This document shows, piece by piece, positions 1 to 7,693 of a stretch of DNA of 64,000 nt. A program made the translations under genes and the position numbers. Every line of letters starts with the position of its first letter. Positions within the stretch are counted from its first letter, which is position 1. Below the pieces are notes generated by a model. It ran no database searches. It worked only from the letters and a program-made list of their open reading frames with translations, and was not told where the DNA came from. This stretch comes from Nocardioides rubriscoriae (GTDB lineage Bacteria > Actinomycetota > Actinomycetes > Propionibacteriales > Nocardioidaceae): contig NZ_VIYJ01000007.1 of NCBI RefSeq assembly GCF_008087085.1, positions 1 to 64,000 on the forward strand, given 5' to 3'.

Positions 1-282
1 TGCTGCCGCCGGTCTGGTGCGGCGTGCCTGACCGGCTCGGCGGCCGATCCGCCGTGACGTGCGCCGTGTGGTCGCCTCGTGGTGTGGCCCGGGCGCCTCG
101 GTGTGGTCGGGTCCCGGACGGATCGGCTCGAGCCGCGGCCCGCGTCGCTTCTGCCTGCTGCCGCCGGTCTGGTGCGGCGTGCCTGACCGGCTCGGCGGCC
201 GATCCGCCGTGACGTGCGCCGTGTGGTCGCCTCGTGGTGTGGCCCGGGCGCCTCGGTGTGGTCGGGTCCCGGACGGATCGGC
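1..282. repeat. 155-bp-period direct repeat (two copies, left one cut by window edge)
   Basis: Bases 1-127 recur without a mismatch at 156-282, so the period is 155 bp. Bases 128-155 separate the two visible copies. The left copy starts at the window edge, so the array may continue upstream. No convincing gene lies here: the open frames on the plus strand are low-complexity Arg/Ala/Pro/Gly translations of GC-rich DNA. Confidence 0.85.
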
Positions 283-307
283 CTCGCGGCAGCCTCCCGC
301 CCCCACG

Positions 308-345
308 GTGGTCGAGGAGGTTGGCCTGGCAACCGTCTCGAGACC
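308..345. repeat. Imperfect palindromic intergenic element
   Basis: The left arm reads roughly GGTCGAGGAGGTTGG and the right arm GGCAACCGTCTCGAGACC. The GGTTG/CAACC core (319-323 and 330-334) and the outer GTC-GAG/CTCGAGAC parts pair across a short loop. It lies just downstream of the minus-strand azlD stop. From memory, similar elements are repeated between genes in Nocardioides-like genomes. Whether it acts as a terminator or a REP-like repeat is inference. Confidence 0.5.
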
Positions 346-385
346 CTCCGACCGCAGGGTCAGGTCGTCCCGTGGTCGGGTCAGG

Positions 386-688
386 TCAGAGCAGCCTGAC
401 CAGCGCCGCGCACAGGGCGGCGCCGAAGACCACGACCAGGAACGGCGTGCGCGCCAGCAGCAGCACCACCGCGACCGCGAGACCCAGGGCGCGCGCGTCA
501 AGCACCAGTCGGCCGTCGTCGGTCGCGACGACCTGCACCGCGACCAGGGCCGCCAGCAGGGCCACCGGGACCAGGTCGGCGACCCGGGCGACCAGGGGAC
601 GGTCGAGCACCCGGGCGGGGACCGACAGCCCGGCCAGCTTGAGCAGGTAGCACCCCGCACCGGCGGCGAGGATCGCGACCCAGGTCAC
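386..688 (-). CDS. azlD: AzlD family branched-chain amino acid transport subunit
   Basis: A 100-residue, very hydrophobic protein with about four membrane segments, the usual size of AzlD. It is the small partner of AzlC in branched-chain amino acid (or azaleucine) export across the cytoplasmic membrane. The GTG start at 688 is chosen because it overlaps the azlC stop as GTGA, the usual translational-coupling arrangement, and because the protein then begins MTWVAILAAG at the first membrane helix. A longer open frame exists upstream but reads as the shadow of azlC. Substrate is not readable from sequence. Confidence 0.8.
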   Translation of the reverse strand: MTWVAILAAGAGCYLLKLAGLSVPARVLDRPLVARVADLVPVALLAALVAVQVVATDDGRLVLDARALGLAVAVVLLLARTPFLVVVFGAALCAALVRLL

Positions 689-1362
689 GTCGTGGGCTCC
701 CCGGCGCCCGCCAGCACGCCGGCCAGCAGCGCCACGCCCGCGGCGGCCAGCACCGGGACCCCGGCGGCGGTCAGCGGCACCGCGCCGAGCGCGACCCCCG
801 CCGCCGCGACCGCGACCCACCGGTGCAGCGGACGGTCCAGGCGCGGCCACAGCAGCGCGAGGAACGCCGCGCCCACGGCGGCGTCGAGGCCGAGGGCGCG
901 GGGGTCGCCGATGCTCCGGCCGGCGACGGCGCCCGCGAGGGTGGCGAGGTTCCAGAGCGCGAAGATCGACCCACCGGTCACGAGGAACCCGACCCGGGCC
1001 GCCGCCGTCGAGTCGCGGGTCACGGCCATCGCGGTCGACTCGTCGATGAGCAGGTGCGCGGCCGCGGCCCGCCGGCGGCCCCGCCACGCCAGCAGGGGAG
1101 CCAGGCGCAGCCCGTAGAGGGTGTTGCGGGTGCCGAGGAGCAGCGCGGTCGCAGCGCCCGCCCACGGAGTGCCGCCGGAGGCCAGGACGCCCACCAGGGC
1201 GAACTGCGAGGCGCCGGTGAACATCAGCAGGGACAGGGCGCAGGTCTGCAGCACGTCGAGACCGGAGGTCGTGCTCACCGCGCCGAAGGACAGCCCGTAG
1301 GCACCGGTCGCGACCCCGACGCCGAGGCTGTCGCGAACGATCGCGCGCCGGTCGTCGCTCAC
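685..1362 (-). CDS. azlC: AzlC family amino acid exporter subunit
   Basis: A 225-residue polytopic membrane protein. The AzlC signature is visible near the N-terminus in GVGVATGAYGLSFGA and in LMFTGASQFALVGVL, followed by the LLIDESTAMAVT region of the family. AzlC and AzlD together form a branched-chain amino acid exporter. The start is ATG at 1362, 12 bp after the upstream acetyltransferase stop, so the three minus-strand genes probably form one operon. Family assignment is secure; the exported substrate is inferred. Confidence 0.85.
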   Translation of the reverse strand: MSDDRRAIVRDSLGVGVATGAYGLSFGAVSTTSGLDVLQTCALSLLMFTGASQFALVGVLASGGTPWAGAATALLLGTRNTLYGLRLAPLLAWRGRRRAAAAHLLIDESTAMAVTRDSTAAARVGFLVTGGSIFALWNLATLAGAVAGRSIGDPRALGLDAAVGAAFLALLWPRLDRPLHRWVAVAAAGVALGAVPLTAAGVPVLAAAGVALLAGVLAGAGEPTT

Positions 1363-1374
1363 CGCGGGGCCGCG

Positions 1375-1920
1375 CTAGACGAGCGCGGTGTGGAGGCGCA
1401 CCTGCTTGACGGTGGCGCCGCTGCCGTCGAGGTCGAGCTCGCGGTGGGCCGAGTCGGCGGCCCAGCCGGCGCCGACGAGGAACGCGCGCCGGGTGTCGTC
1501 GGTGGCGATCGCCCAGGTCACGGCGCGGGTGAACCGGTCGGCCTGCAGGGTCTCGGCCGCGGCCTGCAGCAGCCGGCTGCCGTGACCCTTGCCCTGCTCG
1601 CCGGGGGAGACGACCAGATCGGCCAGCTCGCCGTCGGCGACGGGGTCGCAGTCGGGGTCGGTGGCCGGGGTGGTGACCGCGAAGCCCACCACCCGGTTGC
1701 GCTCGAGGGCCACCAGGACCCGGTTGCGCGCGTCGTTGGAGCGGGCCAGCGAGGCCCGCCACGCCTCGGCGATCGGGGCCGGGTCGTCGGGCAGCGCACC
1801 GGCCGGCAGCACGTCGGCGTACTGCGCGCCCCAGGCCGCCACCTGGACGGCGGCGACGGCCTCGGCGTCGTCGGCCCAGGCCACGCGCACGGAGACGTCG
1901 GCGGTGGGTCCGTTGCTCAT
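1375..1920 (-). CDS. GNAT family N-acetyltransferase
   Basis: A 181-residue single-domain GNAT protein. The acetyl-CoA binding loop is the stretch LVVSPGEQGKGHGSRLL (Q-G-x-G-x-G), followed by the typical helix and a final strand with GAGWAADSAHREL. The acceptor substrate cannot be deduced. ATG 1920 is used because conserved GNAT sequence (VRVAWADDAEAVAAVQ) starts about ten residues later. It is first in a likely operon with azlC and azlD and is divergent from the aldo/keto reductase, with only 45 bp between the starts. Confidence 0.8.
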   Translation of the reverse strand: MSNGPTADVSVRVAWADDAEAVAAVQVAAWGAQYADVLPAGALPDDPAPIAEAWRASLARSNDARNRVLVALERNRVVGFAVTTPATDPDCDPVADGELADLVVSPGEQGKGHGSRLLQAAAETLQADRFTRAVTWAIATDDTRRAFLVGAGWAADSAHRELDLDGSGATVKQVRLHTALV

Positions 1921-1965
1921 GGCCCGATCATCGCAGCCGTGGGGGCGCCGCCTATGTTGGGTGCC

Positions 1966-2976
1966 ATGGAGTTCCGCAACCTCGGCGCAAGTGGCCTGCG
2001 CGTCTCGGCCATCTCGTACGGCAACTGGCTCACCCACGGCTCTCAGGTCGAGGAGGACGCCGCCCTCGCATGCGTGCGCCAGGCGCTGGAGGAGGGCATC
2101 ACCACCTTCGACACCGCCGACGTCTACGCCAACACCGCGGCCGAGACGGTCCTCGGCACCGCCCTGAAGGGCGAGCGTCGCGCGGGCCTGGAGATCTTCA
2201 CCAAGGTCTTCTGGCCGACCGGCCCCGGCGCCCACAACGACCACGGCCTGTCGCGCAAGCACATCATGGAGTCGATCGACGGCTCGCTGCAGCGGCTGCA
2301 GACCGACTACGTCGACCTCTACCAGGCCCACCGCTACGACCACGAGACCCCGCTCGAGGAGACGATGCTGGCCTTCGCCGACGTGGTGCGCGCCGGAAAG
2401 GCCCTCTACATCGGCGTCTCCGAGTGGCGTGCCGAGGAGATCCGCGCTGCTGCCGAGCTCGCGCGCGAGCTGCACGTGCCGCTGGTGTCCAACCAGCCGC
2501 AGTACAACATGTTGTGGCGCGTCATCGAGTCCGAGGTCGTCGCGACCTGCGAGGAGCTCGGCATCGGCCAGGTCGTCTGGTCGCCGATCGCGCAGGGCGT
2601 GCTCACCGGCAAGTACAAGCCGGGCGCCGAGCTGCCCGCGGGCTCGCGGGCGACCGACGAGAAGGGCGGCGCCGACATGATCTCGCGCTGGCTCAAGGAC
2701 GACGTGCTCGAGCGCGTCCAGCGCCTGCAGCCGATCGCCGACGACGCCGGCCTGTCGATGGCCCAGCTCGCCGTGGCCTGGACCCTCAACAACCCCAACG
2801 TGTCCTCGGCCATCGTCGGAGCCTCGCGCCCCGAGCAGGTCACCGACAACGTCAAGGCCGCCGGCATCACGCTCGACGCCGACGTGCTCACCGCCATCGA
2901 CGAGGTCGTCGGTGACGTCGTCGAGCGCGACGCGGCCAAGACGCAGTCGCCGCGGCGCTCGGAGATGTTCGGCTGA
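1966..2976 (+). CDS. Aldo/keto reductase (Kv-beta-like family)
   Basis: A 336-residue NADPH-dependent aldo/keto reductase of about the usual size for the Kv-beta-like branch. The N-terminus MEFRNLGASGLRVSAISYGNW is typical. The catalytic tetrad is visible: Asp and Tyr in FDTADVYAN, Lys in LEIFTKVFWP and His in LYQAHRYD. The C-terminal IVGASRPEQVTDNVKA forms the NADP-binding end of the barrel. ATG 1966 is preferred over in-frame ATG 1954 because it fits the family N-terminus and lies 7 nt after a TATGTT box, the arrangement of a leaderless transcript. The substrate is unknown. Confidence 0.88.
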   Translation: MEFRNLGASGLRVSAISYGNWLTHGSQVEEDAALACVRQALEEGITTFDTADVYANTAAETVLGTALKGERRAGLEIFTKVFWPTGPGAHNDHGLSRKHIMESIDGSLQRLQTDYVDLYQAHRYDHETPLEETMLAFADVVRAGKALYIGVSEWRAEEIRAAAELARELHVPLVSNQPQYNMLWRVIESEVVATCEELGIGQVVWSPIAQGVLTGKYKPGAELPAGSRATDEKGGADMISRWLKDDVLERVQRLQPIADDAGLSMAQLAVAWTLNNPNVSSAIVGASRPEQVTDNVKAAGITLDADVLTAIDEVVGDVVERDAAKTQSPRRSEMFG

Positions 2977-2994
2977 GCCGGTGCTCGACGTTGC

Positions 2995-3026
2995 GGGAGT
3001 CCCACCGCGTCAGCGGTGAGGCTCCC
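2995..3026. terminator. Stem-loop between convergent genes
   Basis: The arms GGGAGTCCCACCGC (2995-3008) and GCGGTGAGGCTCCC (3013-3026) pair around a GTCA loop with two mismatches. The element sits between the convergent stops of the aldo/keto reductase and the DUF3043 gene and could serve both. No T-tract follows, as is common in high-GC actinobacteria. Confidence 0.65.
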
Positions 3027-3034
3027 GCCGCCGC

Positions 3035-3583
3035 TCAGCGGTAGTGAGCGGGCAGCTCCTCGCCGATCTTGACCTTGGCCTTGGGCACCCGCATGAACTT
3101 CATCTGCATCGCCCGCGTCAGCGCGTAGTAGGTGGTGCCCTTGAGCGGCTCGTCGGGGAACCGCTCGGCCAGCTGCTTGCGCAGGCGGAACCGCAGGATC
3201 ACCAGGTCGATGATGAGCACCAGGAACAGCGGGACGACCAGCGGGGAGTAGAGGATCGCCACGAACATCAGCGGGATGACGATCTCGGAGAACCCGAACC
3301 GGGCGTCGACGAAGTCGCGGATGAAGCGGCGTACGGGGCCCTTGTCGCGGGCGAGCATGTAGCGCTCGTCGCCGTCCTTCATGCCCTGCCGGATGCGCTG
3401 GCTGGACTCGCCCTTGGCCTGGCGCTGACGCGCCAGCTGCTCCTTGCGGGTGCGCGGCACCTTGGCGCGCTCGCGGGCCGCGGCCTCGGCCTCCTTGCGG
3501 GTGGGGGTCGGGCGACCCTTCCCGTCAGGCTTGGCGAGGGTGACGGGCTCGGACTCCGGGGACTTGGCACGACGCAGCTTCAT
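3035..3583 (-). CDS. DUF3043 domain membrane protein
   Basis: A 182-residue conserved actinobacterial protein. The first 90 residues are strongly basic and charged (Lys/Arg/Glu rich). Two close membrane helices follow (around IVIPLMFVAILYSPL and VPLFLVLIIDLVIL), then a basic tail with MQMKFMRVPK. This is the DUF3043 layout; the function is unknown. ATG 3583 lies 9 nt from a TAGGCT box. It is divergent from pspA with 83 bp between the starts, so an envelope role is possible, but that is only inference from position. Confidence 0.8.
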   Translation of the reverse strand: MKLRRAKSPESEPVTLAKPDGKGRPTPTRKEAEAAARERAKVPRTRKEQLARQRQAKGESSQRIRQGMKDGDERYMLARDKGPVRRFIRDFVDARFGFSEIVIPLMFVAILYSPLVVPLFLVLIIDLVILRFRLRKQLAERFPDEPLKGTTYYALTRAMQMKFMRVPKAKVKIGEELPAHYR

Positions 3584-3666
3584 GGCTCTCTCAGCCTACC
3601 CGGCGGCCGAGGCGCGAGCCCGCCGCGGCCCGTGCCGATCTTGTGATCGCGGCATAGGGTGCACCC

Positions 3667-4434
3667 ATGAGCATGATGAAGCGGATGAGCATGATCTTCC
3701 GGGCCAAGGCCAACAAGGCGCTCGACGCCGCCGAGGACCCCCGCGAGACGCTCGACTACAGCTACCAGCGACAGCTCGAGCTGCTCTCGAAGGTCCGCCG
3801 CGGCGTCGCCGACGTGGCCACCAGCCGCAAGCGCGTCGAGCTCCAGGTCACCCAGCTCGAGCAGCAGGCCGCCAAGCTGCAGACCCAGGCCGAGAAGGCC
3901 CTGCAGATGGACCGTGAGGACCTCGCCCGCGAGGCGCTGACCCGCAAGTCGGGGCTCTCCCAGCAGATTGCCGACCTGCAGGCCCAGCACGCCCAGCTCC
4001 AGGGCGAGGAGGAGAAGCTCGTCCTGGCCCAGCAGCGGCTGCAGGCCAAGGTCGAGGCCTTCCGCACCCGCAAGGAGACGATCAAGGCGACCTACACCGC
4101 CGCCGAGGCCCAGACCCGCATCAACGAGGCCGTCTCCGGCATCGGCGAGGAGATGGGCGACGTCGGCCTGGCCATCCAGCGCGCCGAGGACAAGACCGCG
4201 ACCATGCAGGCCCGCGCGGGCGCCATCGACGAGCTGATCTCGTCGGGAGCCCTCGACGACGTGACCAACCCCGGCGGCAGCGACGACATCTCGCGCGAGC
4301 TCGACTCGCTGAGCCACCAGTCCGACGTCGAGCTCGAGCTCGCCCGCCTCAAGGGCCTGTCCGCCCCCCAGGCGCCCGGCCAGCTCGGTACCGCCGACCC
4401 GCTGTCGAAGCAGGCCGAGGGAGACGCGCGATGA
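3667..4434 (+). CDS. pspA: PspA/IM30 family membrane-stress protein
   Basis: A 255-residue, almost entirely helical coiled-coil protein beginning MSMMKRMSMIFRAKANKAL, the typical amphipathic PspA N-terminus, followed by the ALDAAEDPRETLDYSY family motif. PspA/IM30 proteins are ESCRT-III relatives that assemble on stressed cytoplasmic membranes and limit proton leakage. ATG 3667 lies 6 nt after a TAGGGT box, suggesting a leaderless transcript. It is first gene of a four-gene operon with pspAA, htpX and pspAB; the next gene overlaps its stop as ATGA. Confidence 0.9.
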   Translation: MSMMKRMSMIFRAKANKALDAAEDPRETLDYSYQRQLELLSKVRRGVADVATSRKRVELQVTQLEQQAAKLQTQAEKALQMDREDLAREALTRKSGLSQQIADLQAQHAQLQGEEEKLVLAQQRLQAKVEAFRTRKETIKATYTAAEAQTRINEAVSGIGEEMGDVGLAIQRAEDKTATMQARAGAIDELISSGALDDVTNPGGSDDISRELDSLSHQSDVELELARLKGLSAPQAPGQLGTADPLSKQAEGDAR

Positions 4435-4730
4435 CGCACGACGACCACACCCTGATCGTCCGCATCCTCGGCGAGGGTCAGTACGACGTCGCCGGGTCGG
4501 CGATCGACCGGCTCAACGAGCTCGACGCGGCCGTCGAGGCGGCCATCGCGGCCGACGACGAGGCGGCGTTCCGCCCCGCCCTGCACGCGCTGCTCGAGGG
4601 CGTGCGCACCATCGGCGTCCCGCACGCGATCGACGCCATCGACGAGTCCGACCTGATCCTGCCCGACGGTGACGCCACCCTCGAGGAGGTCCGCGACCTG
4701 CTCGCCGACGACGGGCTGATCCCCGGCTAG
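4431..4730 (+). CDS. pspAA: PspA-associated protein PspAA
   Basis: A 99-residue acidic protein matching the PspAA family: an N-terminal strand LIVRILGEGQYDV and a C-terminal helix DATLEEVRDLLADDGLIPG. In actinobacteria this family is nearly always encoded next to pspA; its biochemical role is not established. The start overlaps the pspA stop (ATGA), so translation is probably coupled. No signal peptide or membrane segment is visible, so it should act in the cytoplasm with PspA. Confidence 0.85.
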   Translation: MTHDDHTLIVRILGEGQYDVAGSAIDRLNELDAAVEAAIAADDEAAFRPALHALLEGVRTIGVPHAIDAIDESDLILPDGDATLEEVRDLLADDGLIPG

Positions 4731-4753
4731 GTCCCGTGGGACAGACTCGGACC

Positions 4754-5656
4754 ATGGCGAGGACGAGGTTCATCGGTGACGCCGGGCTGACCGCCCGGAT
4801 GACCCTGGTCATGTTCCTGCTCGGCGCCCTGTTCGTCGGGCTGGTCGTGGTGCTCGCCGGCGTGATCGGCGGGACGATCGGCACCCTGGTCGGGGTCGGC
4901 GCCATCGGCTACGCCGTCTACCAGTGGTCCAGCAGCGACAAGATCGCGATGCGCGCGATGCGGGCCCGTGAGGTCACCTCGCAGGAGGCCCCCGAGCTGC
5001 ACGGCATGGTCGACCGGTTGTGCGCCCTGGCCGACATGCCCAAGCCGCGCGTCGGCGTCGCCGACACCCCGGTGCCCAACGCGTTCGCGACCGGGCGCTC
5101 GCCCGACCGGGCCGTCGTGTGCGTCACCACCGGCATTCTGCAGCTGCTCAGCGCCGAGGAGCTCGAGGCCGTGCTGGCCCACGAGCTCTCCCACGTCGCC
5201 CACCGCGACGTGCTGGTGATGACGGTCGCCTCGTCGGCCGGCATCGCCGCCGGCACGCTCACCCAGGGCGCGCAGTACGGCGGCCTCGGGTTCTTCGGGG
5301 GGAGCCGTCGCGACAGCAACGGCCCGCCGACCTGGATCGTCGTGCTGGTCGTCAGCCTGGTCGTCTACGCCGTCAGCTTCGTGCTGCTGCGCCTGCTGTC
5401 GCGCTACCGCGAGCTGTCGGCCGACCGGGCCGGTGCCTACCTGACCCTCAAGCCCGCCGCGCTGGCCTCGGCCCTGCGCAAGATCGACGCCGGGGTGCAG
5501 GCCACTCCCCAGCGCGACCTGCGCCAGGTCAGCGCCGGCAGCGCCCTGTGCATCAGCCCGATCAGCCTGAAGGGCCTGTCCTCGACCCACCCGCCGCTGC
5601 AGCAGCGCCTCGAGCAGCTCGCCCGGATCCAGACCGAGCTCGACCGGCCGCGCTGA
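4754..5656 (+). CDS. htpX: HtpX-like M48 zinc metalloprotease
   Basis: A 300-residue membrane protease. Two N-terminal helices (residues about 16-57) precede the zinc motif HELSH at residues 143-147, and a further hydrophobic pair follows (WIVVLVVSLVVYAVSFVLL). The downstream RYRELSADRAGA stretch supplies the third zinc-ligand glutamate. HtpX degrades misfolded membrane proteins, consistent with its place in a Psp operon. ATG 4754 is chosen over an in-frame GTG at 4736 because MARTRFIGDAG is where homology to the family begins. The stop shares one base with the pspAB start (TGATG). Confidence 0.88.
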   Translation: MARTRFIGDAGLTARMTLVMFLLGALFVGLVVVLAGVIGGTIGTLVGVGAIGYAVYQWSSSDKIAMRAMRAREVTSQEAPELHGMVDRLCALADMPKPRVGVADTPVPNAFATGRSPDRAVVCVTTGILQLLSAEELEAVLAHELSHVAHRDVLVMTVASSAGIAAGTLTQGAQYGGLGFFGGSRRDSNGPPTWIVVLVVSLVVYAVSFVLLRLLSRYRELSADRAGAYLTLKPAALASALRKIDAGVQATPQRDLRQVSAGSALCISPISLKGLSSTHPPLQQRLEQLARIQTELDRPR

Positions 5657-6249
5657 TGGGCTTCCTCGACTCGATCCTCGGACGCACCAAGCCGCCGCAG
5701 GCCGACCTCGACGCGCTCTTCCAGGTGCCCTCGGCGGCGATCACCCTGCAGGCCTCGCTCGGCCTGGTCCCCACCGGCGACGGCGCGGTCTGCTACCGCG
5801 GGGCGGCCGGTCCTGCGTTCGCCGACGCCCAGCAGGGCGTCCTGGACCTGCTGGCGGCCGCCACCGACGCGGGGGTCCGGGTCACCACCGACGGCTTCGG
5901 CTTCACCTGGCTCGAGATCGACCACCCGCCGTACGACGCCGCGGGCGGCGACCTCGGCAGCCTGTGCACCGACCTGCACGCGGTCAACACCACGCTCGAG
6001 GGCGCCGGCTTCGGCCCGGCGCTGCTGTGCTCGCTGGTCCCGTTCGTCGATTCCAGCGGCCGCCGGGTCGGGTTGGTCTACCTCTACAAGCAGGGCACCT
6101 TCTACCCGTTCGCGCCCCTGCCCGGAGGCGAGCAGCGGCGCGACGACCTCCTCGAGATCGAGGTCCGCGACGCCCTCGGCGCCGAGCTGCCGGTCGAGCA
6201 CGACCCCGCCCGGTGGCTGGCGATCTGGGGCGCACCCGGCCTCGGCTGA
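5656..6249 (+). CDS. pspAB: PspA-associated protein PspAB
   Basis: A 197-residue soluble protein starting MGFLDSILGRTKPPQADLDALF, the characteristic opening of the PspAB family found beside htpX and pspA in actinobacteria. The rest is a mixed alpha/beta fold with YLYKQGTFYPFAPLPG near the C-terminus. No catalytic motif is visible and the role is unknown. It ends the operon pspA-pspAA-htpX-pspAB; the ECF sigma factor gene begins 54 bp later, so it might be separately transcribed. Confidence 0.85.
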   Translation: MGFLDSILGRTKPPQADLDALFQVPSAAITLQASLGLVPTGDGAVCYRGAAGPAFADAQQGVLDLLAAATDAGVRVTTDGFGFTWLEIDHPPYDAAGGDLGSLCTDLHAVNTTLEGAGFGPALLCSLVPFVDSSGRRVGLVYLYKQGTFYPFAPLPGGEQRRDDLLEIEVRDALGAELPVEHDPARWLAIWGAPGLG

Positions 6250-6303
6250 GACGGGTTCGCGTCCGCGGGCAACCTCGAGCACCCCCGACGACGTGTCATC
6301 TCC

Positions 6304-6828
6304 ATGAGACCCGACCAGACCGCGGACTTCGAGGAGTTCGTGGCCGCCTCGGCCCGCAGCCTGCGACGCACGGCCTTCCTGCTGTGCGGCGACTGGCAGC
6401 GCGCCGAGGACGCCACCCAGGACGCCCTCGTCAAGCTCTACGTCGCCTGGCCCCGCATCCGTCGCCGCGGCGCGGCCACCGCCTACGCCCACCGGGCGGT
6501 GACGACCGCCGTCGTCGACCAGGCCCGGCGGCCCTGGCGCCGCGAGGTCTCGACACTGACCCTCCCCGAGGGCCGGCGCGAGCGCTCGGTCGACCCGGTG
6601 GCGTCCACCGAGCGACGCCTGGCCGTGCTGGCCGCCCTCGAGGAGCTGCCCGACCGTCGCCGCGCCTGCGTGGTGCTGCGCTACTTCGCCGACCTCTCGG
6701 TCGCCGACACCGCCGTGGCCCTCGGCATCGACGGCGGGACCGTCAAGAGCCAGACCGCCCGGGCCCTCGACCAGCTGCGGGTGTCGCTGGCCGGCACCGG
6801 GCTCGACCTCGCGATGGAGGACCTGTGA
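6304..6828 (+). CDS. SigE-family ECF RNA polymerase sigma factor
   Basis: A 174-residue group IV sigma factor. Region 2 is visible as FEEFVAASARSLRRTAFLL and the DATQDALVKLYVAW stretch; region 4 is the C-terminal LEELPDRRRACVVLRYFADLSVADTAVALGI helix-turn-helix. It belongs to the actinobacterial SigE/SigM-like ECF group that usually directs cell-envelope or stress regulons. The next gene overlaps it as GTGA and may encode its membrane-bound partner. Position directly after the psp operon suggests, but does not prove, a link to envelope stress. Confidence 0.87.
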   Translation: MRPDQTADFEEFVAASARSLRRTAFLLCGDWQRAEDATQDALVKLYVAWPRIRRRGAATAYAHRAVTTAVVDQARRPWRREVSTLTLPEGRRERSVDPVASTERRLAVLAALEELPDRRRACVVLRYFADLSVADTAVALGIDGGTVKSQTARALDQLRVSLAGTGLDLAMEDL

Positions 6829-7655
6829 CCAACGACCGGATCACCGACCTGCTCGACGAGCTCGGCGACGACACGGGTCGCCCGCTCGGCTTCACCGCCA
6901 CCGACATCACCGCCCGCGGCCGCGCCGTACGCCGCCGCCGACGTACGGCGGCCGGTGCGGTCGCCGCGGCCCTGGCCACCGCTGCGGCGGTCGCGCTGCT
7001 GGTGGTCACGCCCGGCGGATCCTACGACGACGTCGCCCCCGCCGGGCGCGACCCGCTGGTCACCGACCCGGTCACCCCTGACCCCCCGTCCCCGACCTAC
7101 GTCCCCCCCACGCCGGGCGTCGGCTGGACGGGGGACAACACGCCGATGACCGCCCAGGACGCTGCGATCACCTCGCTGTGCCAGGGCGTCGAGCCGGCGC
7201 TCCAGGGGTGGCGCTTCGACGCCCAGCTCACCGACGACCGGGGGACGACCGCGACCTTCGTGTCCGACGACCACACGCAGTGGCGCACGTGCACCCTGGG
7301 CGCGCCGGTCAACGAGGTGAGCGACGCCCGGCCGCTCGACACCAGCCCGCCCCCCGACCCGTGGGAGACCCCCGACCCCGGCATCGGGTTCGCGTCGCTG
7401 TGCCCCAAGGACGTCGCACCCGCGTGCGACCGCCGACTCTACGCCGCGACCTTCCCGCTGCGCTCCGGCGTCGCCGACGTCTCGGTCCGGACGCCGCGAG
7501 GCGCGCAGGCCGCGGTCGCCGTGGGCGTCGCGACGTACGTCGTCCGCTTCGTCGAGGCCGGGGTCGCGAGCGCGACGCCACCCGTGGTGGCGACCCTGCG
7601 CGACGCCTCCGGGTCCGTGGTGCTGACCTACGACTACAACGAGCTGTTGCGATAG
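6825..7655 (+). CDS. Membrane-anchored protein coupled to the ECF sigma factor
   Basis: A 276-residue protein I cannot place in a named family. The cytoplasmic N-terminus (about 45 residues, RAVRRRRRT at its end) leads into one membrane helix (AAGAVAAALATAAAVALLVV), then a Pro-rich linker and an extracytoplasmic domain with four cysteines. The GTG start overlaps the sigma factor stop (GTGA). One-helix topology and coupling are those of an anti-sigma factor, but I see no zinc-binding HXXXCXXC motif, so that role is only a suggestion. Many such partners of SigE-type factors are unrecognisable by sequence. Confidence 0.7.
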   Translation: MTNDRITDLLDELGDDTGRPLGFTATDITARGRAVRRRRRTAAGAVAAALATAAAVALLVVTPGGSYDDVAPAGRDPLVTDPVTPDPPSPTYVPPTPGVGWTGDNTPMTAQDAAITSLCQGVEPALQGWRFDAQLTDDRGTTATFVSDDHTQWRTCTLGAPVNEVSDARPLDTSPPPDPWETPDPGIGFASLCPKDVAPACDRRLYAATFPLRSGVADVSVRTPRGAQAAVAVGVATYVVRFVEAGVASATPPVVATLRDASGSVVLTYDYNELLR

Positions 7656-7693
7656 GGCTCCTGAGCCCGCGGCAGTCGGTATTGTCGGGTGTG

